Shown: one piece after another, positions 37,260 through 47,478 of the stretch
Position numbering within the stretch: position 1 is the stretch's first letter
How the letters are laid out: each line of letters opens with the position of its first letter
Origin: Prevotellaceae bacterium
GTDB lineage: Bacteria > Bacteroidota > Bacteroidia > Bacteroidales > Bacteroidaceae
Direction: 5' to 3'
DNA length: 60,762 nucleotides
NCBI GenBank assembly: GCA_030531085.1
Contig: JAUNOM010000012.1
Span: 1-60,762, forward strand
Program-made: the position numbers and the translations under genes
The notes under the pieces: model-generated
What the model saw: the letters and a program-made list of their open reading frames with translations, nothing else
The model's database searches: none
What the model was told of the DNA's origin: nothing

Positions 37260-38477
37260 TCATGTCTGCGCTATGGCCCGTGCCGCCACATAGCCCATAG
37301 TCCAGGCCGCCTGAAGGTTGAAGCCACCGGTAACTGCATCAACATCTGTAACCTCTCCTGCAAAATACAGTCCTGGCCATTGTCGTGACTCAAGAGTATC
37401 AGGGCGCAAAGCTCCGAGCGCCACACCACCACAGGTTACGAATTCCTCCTTGAAGCGGTTCTTGCCAATGACGTTATATATGTCATTAGTAAGGATATTG
37501 ACAATACGGTTAATGCCTTTACCATGCAATTCCCTCCAACGCGTGTCTTGAGACATGGAAGCCCTCTGCAACAGATGCCTCCACAGTCTGGCATTCAATT
37601 CGGTAGGATATGCACTGTGTAACTGTTTCTGTGCATTCTGCCGTGCCAGTTCCTTCACTATCTGAAGCACTTCATCGCTGTTATGGCATGACATCCAGTT
37701 TATGGAAACAGCAATACCAGTATAGTTACACTCCGCCAACATACGCGCCGCGATAGATGACAGTCTTAACGTAGCGGGACCACTGATTCCCCAATGTGTT
37801 ATAAGCAACGCACCAGAAGTCCTTATCTTTGTACCTACAAGCGACAACTGCACCTGCTCCACAACAGTTCCCATGAGGGATGTCAGTTCCTGATCTGCTA
37901 TGCTGAGTGAAAACAGACTGGGTACAGGCGGTACAATGTCTATGTCTAATACTGACAGCATATTGAAACATGACAAGCGTGGCTGCCCACCTGCCGCCAC
38001 CAGCACACGATCTGCCGTATACGCATATTCAGAAGTATCTATACGGTAGCCTGAATTCAAGGGGGATATACGTTGCACTGTGCATCCTGTAACCAGACAC
38101 ACACCATAACTGCGCATCAATCCCAGCAAAGTGTCAACCACCTGCATGGCATCCTGTGACCGTGGGAATACGCACTCGTCACTCTGTGTAACCAATGGCA
38201 CCCCCTCGTGTTCAAACCATTGAAAGGTATCCTGATATGAGAAATGGTGCAGCAGTCTTTTCATAAGCCTGTGACCACGCGGATACACCTGCTCCATACT
38301 GCGCATACCGGCAAAGGTATTAGTTATATTACAACGTCCACCTCCTGTCACCGCAACCTTGGCAAGGGCCTTAGGACCACGCTCAAGTACGGTAACACAG
38401 ACATCAGACCTGCGGCGCTTTATCTCTATAGCGGCAAAGCAACCTGCCGCTCCTGCTCCTATTATCACTACTTTCAT
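37260..38477 (-). CDS. BaiN/HI0933-type NAD(P)/FAD-dependent oxidoreductase
   Basis: This is a flavoprotein of 405 residues. The start at 38477 is fixed by the dinucleotide fold at the very N terminus (MKVVIIGAGAAGCFAAIEIK). TGGGRCNITN, the internal CFPRSQDAMQVVDTL and the C-terminal YFAGEVTDVDAVTGGFNLQ are typical of the HI0933/BaiN family (the YhiN/aminoacetone oxidase group). The physiological substrate of these enzymes is mostly unknown; bile acid reduction is shown for some gut members and is not implied here. Its promoter lies so close that the message is probably leaderless. Confidence 0.9.
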   Translation of the reverse strand: MKVVIIGAGAAGCFAAIEIKRRRSDVCVTVLERGPKALAKVAVTGGGRCNITNTFAGMRSMEQVYPRGHRLMKRLLHHFSYQDTFQWFEHEGVPLVTQSDECVFPRSQDAMQVVDTLLGLMRSYGVCLVTGCTVQRISPLNSGYRIDTSEYAYTADRVLVAAGGQPRLSCFNMLSVLDIDIVPPVPSLFSLSIADQELTSLMGTVVEQVQLSLVGTKIRTSGALLITHWGISGPATLRLSSIAARMLAECNYTGIAVSINWMSCHNSDEVLQIVKELARQNAQKQLHSAYPTELNARLWRHLLQRASMSQDTRWRELHGKGINRIVNILTNDIYNVIGKNRFKEEFVTCGGVALGALRPDTLESRQWPGLYFAGEVTDVDAVTGGFNLQAAWTMGYVAARAIAQT

Positions 38478-38482
38478 TGGTG

Positions 38483-38514
38483 CAAAGATACTAAAGGTTT
38501 GCTTTTTCACAAAA
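38483..38514 (-). promoter_or_regulatory. promoter of the flavoprotein gene, probably leaderless
   Basis: On the minus strand, TTTTG (38510-38514), a 19-bp spacer and TATCTTTG (38483-38490), followed by only five bases before the ATG at 38477. With the usual start 5-7 bases after the -7 box, transcription would begin at or next to the start codon. Confidence 0.72.
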
Positions 38515-38529
38515 TATAAGACATGAAAA

Positions 38530-38561
38530 TTTGCGGATATCAGGATAAAAGAGTAATTTTG
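38530..38561 (+). promoter_or_regulatory. promoter of tonB
   Basis: TTTG at 38530-38533, a 20-bp spacer and TAATTTTG at 38554-38561. It is back to back with the flavoprotein promoter; the two -33 boxes are 15 bp apart. The leader before the ATG at 38638 would be about 70 bases. Confidence 0.7.
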
Positions 38562-38637
38562 CAATTGTTTTATAAAGAAAAACATGACATGAAATGCCAC
38601 TGTCAGTATCTTTAACCTGATTTTCACACATCTATCA

Positions 38638-39333
38638 ATGGAGGAGAAGAAATCATACAAAGCTGATCTGGAACACAGAACCCCATTAGTTTTCGCCATT
38701 GCCGTAGTGGCTGTGACAGCCGCTTTTGTGGGTATACTGTTCATACCTTTCAAGAAACTGGATGATATAAACATGGACTTCTTCGATGACTACTCCATGG
38801 AGCTTAACATTAAGGCCAACAATCAGGATGACATGATCTCGGCGGCAAAACCTGAAGAGCAACAGAAACAGGAAAGCGACAAGCTCAATAAGGTGGATGA
38901 AATGACGGAACTGCCACCCGAGACATTGGAACAGACACAGGAAGAGACGAATGAAGATATTAAAGAGGAAGAAAAAACAGAGGAAGAACCACAACCGATA
39001 AACCTCAACGGAGATGACGAGAATAAGCTACGCATTGTAGAACAACTGCCAGAATATCCAGGAGGAATGGTGGAGTTCATGAAATGGCTCACTGCAAACC
39101 TGAAATATCCTGACACAGCTTTACGGCAAAAGATGCGAGGGCAGGTAATGATCAGCTTTATCGTGGAACAGGATGGCACTCTAACTAACATGAAGATAAT
39201 AAAGAGTGCCGGACAACTGTTTGACAACGAGGCCATGCGAGTGGCAAAACTAATGCCTAAATGGAAACCAGGGTTGCAGGATGGCAATCCTTGTAGAACA
39301 ATGATTGCCATTCCTATTGTGTTTGATATATAA
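38638..39333 (+). CDS. tonB: TonB family energy transducer
   Basis: The 231-residue protein has a short cytosolic N terminus, one membrane helix (about 17-36), a long acidic, Glu/Gln-rich periplasmic spacer (about 50-125) instead of the Pro-rich one of E. coli, and a C-terminal TonB domain (EYPGGMVEFMKWLTANLKYP, then GQVMISFIVEQDGTLTNMKI). It transmits ExbB/ExbD energy to outer-membrane receptors. The exbB-exbD genes are 16 kb away. It converges on the antiporter gene with only 10 bases between the stops. Confidence 0.92.
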   Translation: MEEKKSYKADLEHRTPLVFAIAVVAVTAAFVGILFIPFKKLDDINMDFFDDYSMELNIKANNQDDMISAAKPEEQQKQESDKLNKVDEMTELPPETLEQTQEETNEDIKEEEKTEEEPQPINLNGDDENKLRIVEQLPEYPGGMVEFMKWLTANLKYPDTALRQKMRGQVMISFIVEQDGTLTNMKIIKSAGQLFDNEAMRVAKLMPKWKPGLQDGNPCRTMIAIPIVFDI

Positions 39334-39343
39334 TGATTCTGTT

Positions 39344-41467
39344 TTATTTCCGGATAAAGCGCTGGAAGAAGTTCAGCACCATCTGATATGCAGAGAGCTG
39401 TTCCGTATGCTGTGCGGCGGCGAATGTCATGCTATCAAGAGGTGGGCCATACTGGTCTGGGAATATAATCATAATGTTATGGCCCATATAATAATTTGTA
39501 AGTTCATCAGGCAGACGGTCAAGTGCCACTTTATAAGACACAGTACCCTGACGTGCCGTCACTACTATCAGCATCTCCTCACTGCTGGTATTCTGCGCCA
39601 AGTTGATGACACCACTCCATTTCGGCATCTCTGTATACTCCGCCCTAACATGGGGATGACGATTGGTGACATACTGCCTGATAAGTCTCAAGGTCTCACT
39701 GCGTCCATTAAACTCTGTTCTACAGCCAATGCTTGCAGCAAAACGACAAAGACGCTCTACCCAACGATAGAACCCAGGTTCAAACTCTGCACGTGAAGGA
39801 ACGGCAACACGCAATGCACGCAGAGTACTGAATGGCTGTGTGCAGCGTGCAATGATAATCTGTCGTGAAAGACCATTGAACACACTCTGCGCAAAATCTC
39901 CCCAAAACAACCGTGATGAGTTGTCATGGACGTGCAGTCCAAGAATAATCTCGGAACAATCATACTCTTTAAAGGCGTGCTTTATACCATTACCTATATT
40001 AGTAGCAAGACGAACCTGTGTCTGAACTCTTACATCCATGGCACTGGCACGACTTACAACACTGTCAAGCAGCTGCTGTCCCTTGCGCTGGTTTACCTCC
40101 GCGTCATCATCATCATACACCACATTCAGGGCTATCAGTCCCCTGTTTAAATGATGATTGCTCATCATTATTGCGAGATTTACAAGAGTATTGCACGTTT
40201 CCGGATATTTTACCGGAATAAGTATCTTCTCATCATCTCCCTCCTCCATACGTCTGGCATAATTGGGATCTGTAAGTATTATACGTTTTGCAGAAGCATC
40301 TGTTATGATAGTAGAGATGATACACGTTACAAGAATCATTATCACCACTCCATTCAGCATATCATGCCCTATAAGACTGACACCTGATACCGTCGTTAGA
40401 TTCATACCTATCATAACTATCGCTATGCCACCAGCGGCGTGCGCAGAGGTGAGGCCAAACATAAAGTGTCCGTTAAGCCAAGGCATACGCAACATGAAGC
40501 ATGACAGATAAGCCGCCATTGCCTTACCGAGAGTACCAACTATAACAATACACAGCACTGTAAAGATAATCCCTCCACCCTCGAAAAGGAGTCCAACATT
40601 TATAAGCATTCCAACTCCTATGAGGAAATACGGTATGAATATAGCATTGCCTATAAACTCTATACGATTCATTAACGGGGATATGGATGGGATAAAACGA
40701 TTTAAAATCAATCCACTGAAGAACGCTCCGAGAATACCCTCCAAACCTATTATCTCACATAATGACGCACTCATGAACAGCATCGAAAGTACAAATATGA
40801 ACTGCATCACCGCATCACTGTAACGACGCAGAAACCAGCGCGTAAGAGAACGTATTGCGAAAAATATGAAAACGCAATAGCCAAAGAACTTTAATACAAA
40901 CAGAACCCAATAGCCCAAACTACCTCCACCATCGTAGGAACCGACAACGGCTGCTACCACAACAAGGGCCATAAGCAACGAAAGCATGGACGCACCAACA
41001 GAAAGAACCGAGATATCATGTTTCTGAAGGCCATAACGTGCCACTATTGGATAAGCTATCAGCGTGTTGCTCGACATTATACAGCAAAGCAGAATAGAAG
41101 CTATATGTGAATAATGCAACAAATAGATGGCAGCAAAGTACATCATTACAAATGGCAGTGCAAACGTAAGCACACCGAAAAGTCCCACACTGCGCAAATT
41201 ACGTTTCAGACCTGCAAAATCCATCTCAAGGCCTGCAAGGAACATTATATATAATAATCCCACGCGGCCAAACAACTCAAACGACGAGTCTCGCTCTATT
41301 ATGTTGAAGCCATACTTACCTATCACAACACCGGCAAGCACCATACCAACAATATGCGGAATACGGAGTTTACTCATAACGATAGGCGCAAAGAGTATTA
41401 TTATAAGCACCGTAAAGAACACCATCGTCGGATTCTCTATAGGGAAATATTGCAACAGGTCAGACAT
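39344..41467 (-). CDS. CPA2-type cation:proton antiporter with C-terminal USP-like domains
   Basis: The 707-residue protein has about twelve membrane helices in residues 1-385 (MSKLRIPHIVGMVLAGVVIGKYG is the typical start of the exchanger fold). The cytoplasmic C-terminal half (about 400-700) begins with KILIPVKYPETCNTLVNLAIM and contains LDSVVSRASAMDVRVQTQV and CSEIILGLHV, resembling two universal-stress-protein-like folds. The family exchanges Na+ or K+ for protons; the ion is not decidable here, and the soluble part may sense nucleotides or stress. Confidence 0.87.
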   Translation of the reverse strand: MSDLLQYFPIENPTMVFFTVLIIILFAPIVMSKLRIPHIVGMVLAGVVIGKYGFNIIERDSSFELFGRVGLLYIMFLAGLEMDFAGLKRNLRSVGLFGVLTFALPFVMMYFAAIYLLHYSHIASILLCCIMSSNTLIAYPIVARYGLQKHDISVLSVGASMLSLLMALVVVAAVVGSYDGGGSLGYWVLFVLKFFGYCVFIFFAIRSLTRWFLRRYSDAVMQFIFVLSMLFMSASLCEIIGLEGILGAFFSGLILNRFIPSISPLMNRIEFIGNAIFIPYFLIGVGMLINVGLLFEGGGIIFTVLCIVIVGTLGKAMAAYLSCFMLRMPWLNGHFMFGLTSAHAAGGIAIVMIGMNLTTVSGVSLIGHDMLNGVVIMILVTCIISTIITDASAKRIILTDPNYARRMEEGDDEKILIPVKYPETCNTLVNLAIMMSNHHLNRGLIALNVVYDDDDAEVNQRKGQQLLDSVVSRASAMDVRVQTQVRLATNIGNGIKHAFKEYDCSEIILGLHVHDNSSRLFWGDFAQSVFNGLSRQIIIARCTQPFSTLRALRVAVPSRAEFEPGFYRWVERLCRFAASIGCRTEFNGRSETLRLIRQYVTNRHPHVRAEYTEMPKWSGVINLAQNTSSEEMLIVVTARQGTVSYKVALDRLPDELTNYYMGHNIMIIFPDQYGPPLDSMTFAAAQHTEQLSAYQMVLNFFQRFIRK

Positions 41468-41558
41468 AATTTTACTCTATATATTTGTCTTTTCTTAATT
41501 TTTGCCTGCAAAATTGCAAAAAAAAACTCAAATATGCGAGGAATAAAGTAAAAATTTG

Positions 41559-41566
41559 TAATTTTG
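41559..41566 (+). promoter_or_regulatory. possible -7 box of asd
   Basis: TAATTTTG lies 50 bases before the asd ATG, with GC immediately after as in other promoters here. No TTTG is present at the expected -33 position, so the assignment is weak. No clear promoter was found for the divergent antiporter gene. Confidence 0.4.
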
Positions 41567-41615
41567 CAAACAAAAAGTACTCTGAAAACGTAACATTTAT
41601 ATAAAAAAGAAGAAA

Positions 41616-42674
41616 ATGAAAGTAGCAATTGTAGGTGCAAGCGGAGCTGTAGGACAAGAATTCCTCCGCGTGCTTGATGAGAGAAACTTCCCTATCGATG
41701 AACTTGTACTTTTCGGTTCAAAGCGTTCAGCCGGAACAAAATACACTTTCCGTGGTAAGGAATACGAGGTAAAACTACTTCAGCACAATGACGACTTCAA
41801 GGGTGTAGACATTGCCTTCACCAGTGCAGGTGCTGGTACATCAAAGGAATACTGTGAGGATATAACCAAATACGGAGCTGTGATGATTGACAACTCCAGC
41901 GCGTTCCGTATGGATGAGGATGTCCCTCTTGTTGTACCAGAGTGTAATGCTGAGGATGCACTGACACGTCCACGCGGCATTATAGCCAATCCTAACTGTA
42001 CCACAATCATGATGGTTGTATGCCTGCAACCTTTGGAAAAGCTTTCACACATAAAGCGCATACACATTGCATCATATCAGTCCGCATCTGGAGCGGGAGC
42101 AGCCGCTATGGCAGAACTAAAGCAGCAGTACAAGGAATTAGCCAATGACGAGCAGCCTACTGTAAATAAGTTCGCATACCAGTTGGCTTATAACGTAATC
42201 CCTCAGATTGATGTATTCCAGGATAATGGTTATACAAAGGAGGAGATGAAGATGTTCAATGAGACAAAGAAGATCATGCACACTGACGCACGCTGCTCTG
42301 CCATGTGTGTACGCATCTCATCACTGCGTGCCCATTCCGAGGCTGTATGGATTGAGACAGAAGAGCCTATTTCTGTAGAAGCAGCCCAAGAGGCTCTGCG
42401 TAACGCTCCTGGTGTGACACTTATTGATGATCCTAAGCGTGTTGGTACAAAGGCTAATCCAAATGCAGAAGCAGAGACAATGGAGGGGCTGCCTTATCCA
42501 ATGCCTCTGTACACCGCTGGCAAGGATGACGTATATGTAGGACGTGTGCGCGAGGATCTCGCAAATGACAATGGTCTTACATTCTGGCTCTCTGGAGACC
42601 AGATAAAGAAGGGTGCTGCTCTGAATGCCGTTCAGATTGCAGAGTATCTCATAAAGGTTGGCAATGTAAAATAA
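41616..42674 (+). CDS. asd: aspartate-semialdehyde dehydrogenase
   Basis: This enzyme reduces aspartyl phosphate to aspartate semialdehyde with NADPH, the branch point to Lys/diaminopimelate, Thr and Met. The protein has 352 residues. The dinucleotide fold opens with [20 protein letters not shown]; the catalytic cysteine lies in [25 protein letters not shown] and the C-terminal [19 protein letters not shown] are also present. A strong intrinsic terminator follows. Confidence 0.97.
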   Translation: MKVAIVGASGAVGQEFLRVLDERNFPIDELVLFGSKRSAGTKYTFRGKEYEVKLLQHNDDFKGVDIAFTSAGAGTSKEYCEDITKYGAVMIDNSSAFRMDEDVPLVVPECNAEDALTRPRGIIANPNCTTIMMVVCLQPLEKLSHIKRIHIASYQSASGAGAAAMAELKQQYKELANDEQPTVNKFAYQLAYNVIPQIDVFQDNGYTKEEMKMFNETKKIMHTDARCSAMCVRISSLRAHSEAVWIETEEPISVEAAQEALRNAPGVTLIDDPKRVGTKANPNAEAETMEGLPYPMPLYTAGKDDVYVGRVREDLANDNGLTFWLSGDQIKKGAALNAVQIAEYLIKVGNVK

Positions 42675-42684
42675 AGAAAGTGAC

Positions 42685-42731
42685 AAGTCTGTAAGCTGGG
42701 GTCTAATAGATTTCAGCTTACAGACTTTGCT
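42685..42731 (+). terminator. intrinsic terminator of asd
   Basis: AAGTCTGTAAGCTG (42685-42698) pairs perfectly with CAGCTTACAGACTT (42714-42727), followed by a T-rich tract (TTGCTTTT). The next gene begins 15 bases after the stem. Confidence 0.85.
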
Positions 42732-42741
42732 TTTAACACTT

Positions 42742-44637
42742 GTGGAATACAAATACTTAAACAATATCAAATATCCGGCAGACTTGCGCAAACTGTCTGT
42801 TGAACAGCTGCCTGATGTTTGCAAGGAATTGCGTGACGATATCGTCAAAGAATTGTCTGTGAACCCTGGACATCTGGCATCAAGCCTTGGTGTAACAGAG
42901 CTTACAGTAGCCTTGCATTATGTATATAACACGCCTGAAGACCGCATAGTATGGGACGTGGGACACCAGGCATACGGCCACAAGATTCTTACAGGAAGGA
43001 GAGAGAGTTTCTGCACCAACCGCAAATTAGGCGGTCTGCATCCTTTCCCATGTCCGGAAGAAAGCGAATATGACACCTTCACTTGCGGTCATGCATCCAA
43101 CAGCATTTCCGTAGCATTGGGAATGGCCGTGGCAAATCATGACATCAACAGAAACGTTGTGGCAGTAATCGGTGACGGTTCCATGTCCGGCGGTCTTGCC
43201 TTTGAAGGACTTAACAATGTATCCTCATCCCCCAACAACCTGCTTATAATCCTTAATGACAATAATATGTCTATAGACCGTTCGGTAGGTGGGATGAAGC
43301 AGTACCTGCTTTCACTGAATACCAACGAATCATACAACCGCTACCGCTATAATATTGCGCAGTGGATGAACAGTCACGGACTTCTTGATGACAACCGGAA
43401 AAAACTCGTCATAAGGCTTGGTAATGCTGTAAAGGCCGCATTGTCAGCCCAGCAGAACATCTTTGAGGGTATGAACATCCGGTACTTCGGTCCCATAGAC
43501 GGTCATGACATAAAGGAGCTGGTACGTGTGATACGACACCTAAAAGACATGAAGGGTCCAAAGCTACTTCATATCCATACCACAAAAGGCAAGGGGTACG
43601 CACCGGCAGAAAAGCAGGCTACGATATGGCACGCACCGGGAAAGTTCGACCCAAAGACTGGTGAAAGGCTGTGTGATGACCCAAGCAACAAGCCACCCAA
43701 GTACCAAGACGTATTCGGGGAGACACTTATCGAGCTTGCAAGGCAGAACGATAAGATAGTGGGAGTAACACCTGCCATGCCTACAGGATGCGGAATGAAC
43801 AAGATGATGGAACTGATGCCAAAGCGCACATTCGATGTCGGTATTGCAGAAGGCCATGCCGTAACATTCTCCGGAGGCATGGCAAAAGAAGGTCTCACAC
43901 CTTTCTGCAACATATACAGTGCATTCGCACAACGTGCATACGACAACATCATTCATGATCTTGCAATACAGCGTCTCGGTGTTGTATTATGCCTTGACCG
44001 TGCTGGAATAGTAGGCGAAGACGGTGCCACACACCATGGAGCTTTTGACTTGGCGGCATTACGCCCTATACCGAACATTACAATATGTGCCCCGATGAAC
44101 GAACACGAGCTGCGCAAGATGATGTTCACCGCACAACTCCCCAACCAAGGACCGGTAGTGATACGCTATCCGCGTGGCAGCGGAGTGCTGACAGACTGGA
44201 GATGCGCCCTCGAAGCCATTCCTGTAGGTAAAGGCAGGAAGTTGGCATCAGGCAAAGACATAGCCATACTGTCCATAGGACATATAGGAAATCATGTCAC
44301 CAAAGCCATAGAAGCATTACGAGAACAAAGGCCACACATCACAATAGCGCATTACGATATGCGTTATCTAAGGCCCATTGACAAGGACATACTCAACGAA
44401 GTCGGACATAACTTCAAGAATGTGATAACCATTGAGGACGGAGTACGTGACGGCGGACTCGGTTCCGCTGTACTGGAATATTTTGCCGACAATGGACTGA
44501 CACCTCGTGTAATCCGTCTCGGCATACCAACAGACACATTCATGGAGCATGGCACTATCGCCCAGTTGCAGCACATAGCCAGAATAGACACGGACGCCAT
44601 CATCAACGCTGTGGACAGTATCTGCGAACAGGAATAG
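42742..44637 (+). CDS. dxs: 1-deoxy-D-xylulose-5-phosphate synthase
   Basis: This thiamine-diphosphate enzyme condenses pyruvate and glyceraldehyde 3-phosphate, the entry to the MEP isoprenoid pathway. The GTG at 42742 (read as [15 protein letters not shown]) was chosen because relatives start with that sequence; the TTG at 42727 lies in the asd terminator. The protein has 631 residues. The ThDP motif is [21 protein letters not shown] to [10 protein letters not shown] (split over about 135-175); [23 protein letters not shown] and the transketolase C-terminal domain follow. It is the first gene of the dxs-trkA-trkH-endonuclease-Smr run. Confidence 0.96.
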   Translation: MEYKYLNNIKYPADLRKLSVEQLPDVCKELRDDIVKELSVNPGHLASSLGVTELTVALHYVYNTPEDRIVWDVGHQAYGHKILTGRRESFCTNRKLGGLHPFPCPEESEYDTFTCGHASNSISVALGMAVANHDINRNVVAVIGDGSMSGGLAFEGLNNVSSSPNNLLIILNDNNMSIDRSVGGMKQYLLSLNTNESYNRYRYNIAQWMNSHGLLDDNRKKLVIRLGNAVKAALSAQQNIFEGMNIRYFGPIDGHDIKELVRVIRHLKDMKGPKLLHIHTTKGKGYAPAEKQATIWHAPGKFDPKTGERLCDDPSNKPPKYQDVFGETLIELARQNDKIVGVTPAMPTGCGMNKMMELMPKRTFDVGIAEGHAVTFSGGMAKEGLTPFCNIYSAFAQRAYDNIIHDLAIQRLGVVLCLDRAGIVGEDGATHHGAFDLAALRPIPNITICAPMNEHELRKMMFTAQLPNQGPVVIRYPRGSGVLTDWRCALEAIPVGKGRKLASGKDIAILSIGHIGNHVTKAIEALREQRPHITIAHYDMRYLRPIDKDILNEVGHNFKNVITIEDGVRDGGLGSAVLEYFADNGLTPRVIRLGIPTDTFMEHGTIAQLQHIARIDTDAIINAVDSICEQE

Positions 44638-44661
44638 GACACTTATCATCACACTGATATT

Positions 44662-46005
44662 ATGAAGATTATCATTGCCGGAGCATACGCTATAGGCAGT
44701 TACCTCGCCACCCTCCTCACAAGAACAAATGAGGAAATAACCATTATCGACGATGATGAGGAAGCTATAAACGCCCTTAATTCTGATCTCGATGTGCTCA
44801 CGATGCACGCCTCACCAATAAGCATCAAAGCCCTAAAGGATATTGGTACAGCGGAGACAGACCTGTTCATCGCTGTCACAAAAGATCAGAAGGTCAATAT
44901 GTGCTCATGCGCCTTGGCAAAGTCACTTGGTGCAAAGCAGACGGTGGCAAAGGTAGAGGACTATGAGTATGCTAACGAAAAGAACAGGGATGTGCTACAG
45001 AAGATGGGCATTGACTCTGTCATTTACCCGGAGATGCTGGCCGCCCACGACATTATTAACGGTCTCAAGATGTCATGGGTACGGCAGAGATGGGACGTAC
45101 ATGGCGGTGCTCTCGTCATGCTTGGCATCAAACTAAGGGAGACCTGCGAGATTCTCAACCAGCCCCTTAAAGACCTCTGCGGCCCGGATGACCCCTACCA
45201 TATAGTAGCCATAAAGCGTGACAACGACACCATCATTCCTAATGGCAACGATATGCTGCAACTGTACGACATAGCATACTTCATGACAACCCAGAAGTAC
45301 ATTCCTTACGTAAGGCGTATTGTCGGTAAGGAGAAGTATGCAGACGTAAGCAATGTGATGATTATGGGTGGCGGCAAGACCGCAGTACGTACAGCTCACA
45401 GTATGCCAGAGTACATACGATACAAGATTTTCGAGATAGATCCGCTACGCTGCGAGGCCCTTAACGACCTGTTACCCGACACTGCCGAATATGTCATAAA
45501 CGGAGACGCACGCGATACCGCACTTCTGCAGGAGGAAGGCATACGCAGCGCACAGGCATTTGTAGCCCTTACAGGCAGTTCGGAGACAAACATCCTGGCC
45601 TGCCTCACTGCCAAGCGTAACGGTGTGCGCAAAACAGTCGCGGTAATAGAGAACATAGACTATGTCGACATGGCAGAAAGCCTTGACATCGGAACAATCA
45701 TTAACAAGAAGACCATTGTGGCGTCGCACATCTATGAGATGATACTGAAAGGCAAGGCGTCAAATGTCAGATACCTGATGCAGGCAAAAGCCGATGTCGC
45801 GGAATTCACCGCGCAGCCAAATTCCAAAATAACCAAGAAGCGCATTTTCGAGCTTGGACTGCCAAAAGGCATAACATTCGGAGGACTGGTGCGTGGCAGC
45901 GAGGGTATGCTCATATCCGGAGGCACACAGATCCAAGCCGGTGACATCGTCATGGTATTCTGTCACAATGCCGACATGAAACGAATAGAAAAACTCTTCC
46001 TATAG
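44662..46005 (+). CDS. trkA: Trk system potassium regulatory subunit TrkA
   Basis: The 447-residue cytosolic protein has two RCK halves, each with a Rossmann NAD-binding domain and a TrkA-C domain. The first Rossmann motif opens with MKIIIAGAYAIGSYLATLL: the usual GxGxxG is degenerate (GAYAIG). The second begins NVMIMGGGKTAVRTAH (about 233-248). It gates the TrkH channel. trkH follows 18 bases downstream. Confidence 0.94.
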   Translation: MKIIIAGAYAIGSYLATLLTRTNEEITIIDDDEEAINALNSDLDVLTMHASPISIKALKDIGTAETDLFIAVTKDQKVNMCSCALAKSLGAKQTVAKVEDYEYANEKNRDVLQKMGIDSVIYPEMLAAHDIINGLKMSWVRQRWDVHGGALVMLGIKLRETCEILNQPLKDLCGPDDPYHIVAIKRDNDTIIPNGNDMLQLYDIAYFMTTQKYIPYVRRIVGKEKYADVSNVMIMGGGKTAVRTAHSMPEYIRYKIFEIDPLRCEALNDLLPDTAEYVINGDARDTALLQEEGIRSAQAFVALTGSSETNILACLTAKRNGVRKTVAVIENIDYVDMAESLDIGTIINKKTIVASHIYEMILKGKASNVRYLMQAKADVAEFTAQPNSKITKKRIFELGLPKGITFGGLVRGSEGMLISGGTQIQAGDIVMVFCHNADMKRIEKLFL

Positions 46006-46023
46006 GAAAGCAACTAATATGGC

Positions 46024-47478
46024 ATGATTAACTTCAAACTTATATACAAGATTCTCGGTTCCTTACTGTTTTTAGAATCTTTATTCATGTCAATATGCCT
46101 CGTAATAGCCATAGGCTATAATGAGGACGACATCCTTTCATTCATTTTCTCCATACTCCTAACGCTCCTCACCGCATTCATATTCCGTTACAGCGGCAAT
46201 AACGCCAACAACAACATGAGCCGCCGTGACGCATTTCTTGTAGTAACCCTGACGTGGAGCGTATTCAGCCTGTTCGGTTCCCTGCCCTATCTTATCGGAG
46301 GTTATATACCCAATTTCACAAACGCATACTTCGAGACCATATCAGGCTTCACCACTACGGGGGCAACCATCCTCGATGACGTGGAGCATCTGCCCCATGG
46401 CATACTGTTCTGGCGCACATTCACACAGTGGATAGGCGGTCTCGGAATAGTGTTCTTCACCATTGCCATCCTTCCGTCACTGGTAGGCGGCTCCGTCAAG
46501 GTGTTTGCGGCAGAGGCCACAGGCCCTGTAAGGACCAAGCTACATCCGCGCCTGTCCACCTCAGCCCAATCCATCTGGGTGGTCTTCCTGCTCATCACCA
46601 TTGTGTGCACGCTGTCATTCAAGGCTCTTGGCATGAACTGGTTTGACAGTATAAACTACTCCATGACAACAATAGCCACAGGCGGCTTCTCAACACATAA
46701 TGACAGCGTGGAGTTCTTCAGGTCGCCTGCAATGGAATATGTCTCCACTTTCTTCTGCTTCCTTTCCGGTATAAACTTCATTCTATTGTACCGCGCCGCC
46801 ATAAACCGTGAGGTCAAGAAGCTGTTCAATGACAGCGAGGTGAAGTTCTACGTCGGCATCATCGCGGTGTTCACCGCATTCATCATGCTGCTGCTGATAT
46901 TCTCCAACGGCTATGGCATAGAGCAGGCATTCCGTTCTGCCATATACCAGGTCGTATCATTCATAACCACGACAGGACTTTTCAATGACGACGCCGCACA
47001 GTGGCCGCACGTCACATGGATTGTTCTCGCTATATGTATGTTTATCGGTGGCTGTGCCGGCAGCACCAGTGGTGGTTTCAAGAGCATACGCTGCCTAATG
47101 CTGCTGAAGATTGTAAGCAACGAGTTCAAGCAGATGCTGCACCCCAAGGCCGTACTGCAACTGAAGGTAGGCTCAAACAACATCTCCATGCAGAACCGCG
47201 TCACCCTACTGGCGTTCCTCACCACCTATATCCTGCTGTTTGTATTCTGCGCCTTCGCCATGACTGGAATGGGAGTGGACAATACCAACGCCATAACAAT
47301 AACCCTATCCACACTGGGCAATGTAGGCCCGACATTAGGAACGGAGATAGGCCCAACCATGTCATGGAACGAGCTGCCTGTACTGGCTAAGTGGATATGC
47401 TCACTGCTAATGCTGATGGGACGTCTGGAACTGCTCTCCGTCCTCGTTATCTTCACCCCACAATTCTGGAAAGAGTGA
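46024..47478 (+). CDS. trkH: Trk potassium transporter membrane subunit TrkH
   Basis: The 484-residue membrane protein has the four pore loops of the SKT family: TISGFTTTGATIL, MTTIATGGFSTH, SFITTTGLFNDD and TLSTLGNVGPTLG, with selectivity-filter glycines. Together with TrkA it imports potassium. Its TGA stop overlaps the GTG start of the next gene (GTGA). Confidence 0.95.
   Translation: MINFKLIYKILGSLLFLESLFMSICLVIAIGYNEDDILSFIFSILLTLLTAFIFRYSGNNANNNMSRRDAFLVVTLTWSVFSLFGSLPYLIGGYIPNFTNAYFETISGFTTTGATILDDVEHLPHGILFWRTFTQWIGGLGIVFFTIAILPSLVGGSVKVFAAEATGPVRTKLHPRLSTSAQSIWVVFLLITIVCTLSFKALGMNWFDSINYSMTTIATGGFSTHNDSVEFFRSPAMEYVSTFFCFLSGINFILLYRAAINREVKKLFNDSEVKFYVGIIAVFTAFIMLLLIFSNGYGIEQAFRSAIYQVVSFITTTGLFNDDAAQWPHVTWIVLAICMFIGGCAGSTSGGFKSIRCLMLLKIVSNEFKQMLHPKAVLQLKVGSNNISMQNRVTLLAFLTTYILLFVFCAFAMTGMGVDNTNAITITLSTLGNVGPTLGTEIGPTMSWNELPVLAKWICSLLMLMGRLELLSVLVIFTPQFWKE

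Noticed and set aside
38478-38774. N-terminal extension of 99 residues on the flavoprotein
   Set aside because: It runs through the divergent promoters and into tonB on the opposite strand; the FAD-binding motif starts at the ATG at 38477.
42727-42741. TTG at 42727 as the dxs start
   Set aside because: It lies in the asd terminator arm, and family members start at the position of the GTG at 42742.
47391-47474. Longer N terminus of the endonuclease-family protein
   Set aside because: It would overlap trkH by 88 bases; the GTG at 47475 gives a 4-base overlap and a clean signal peptide.
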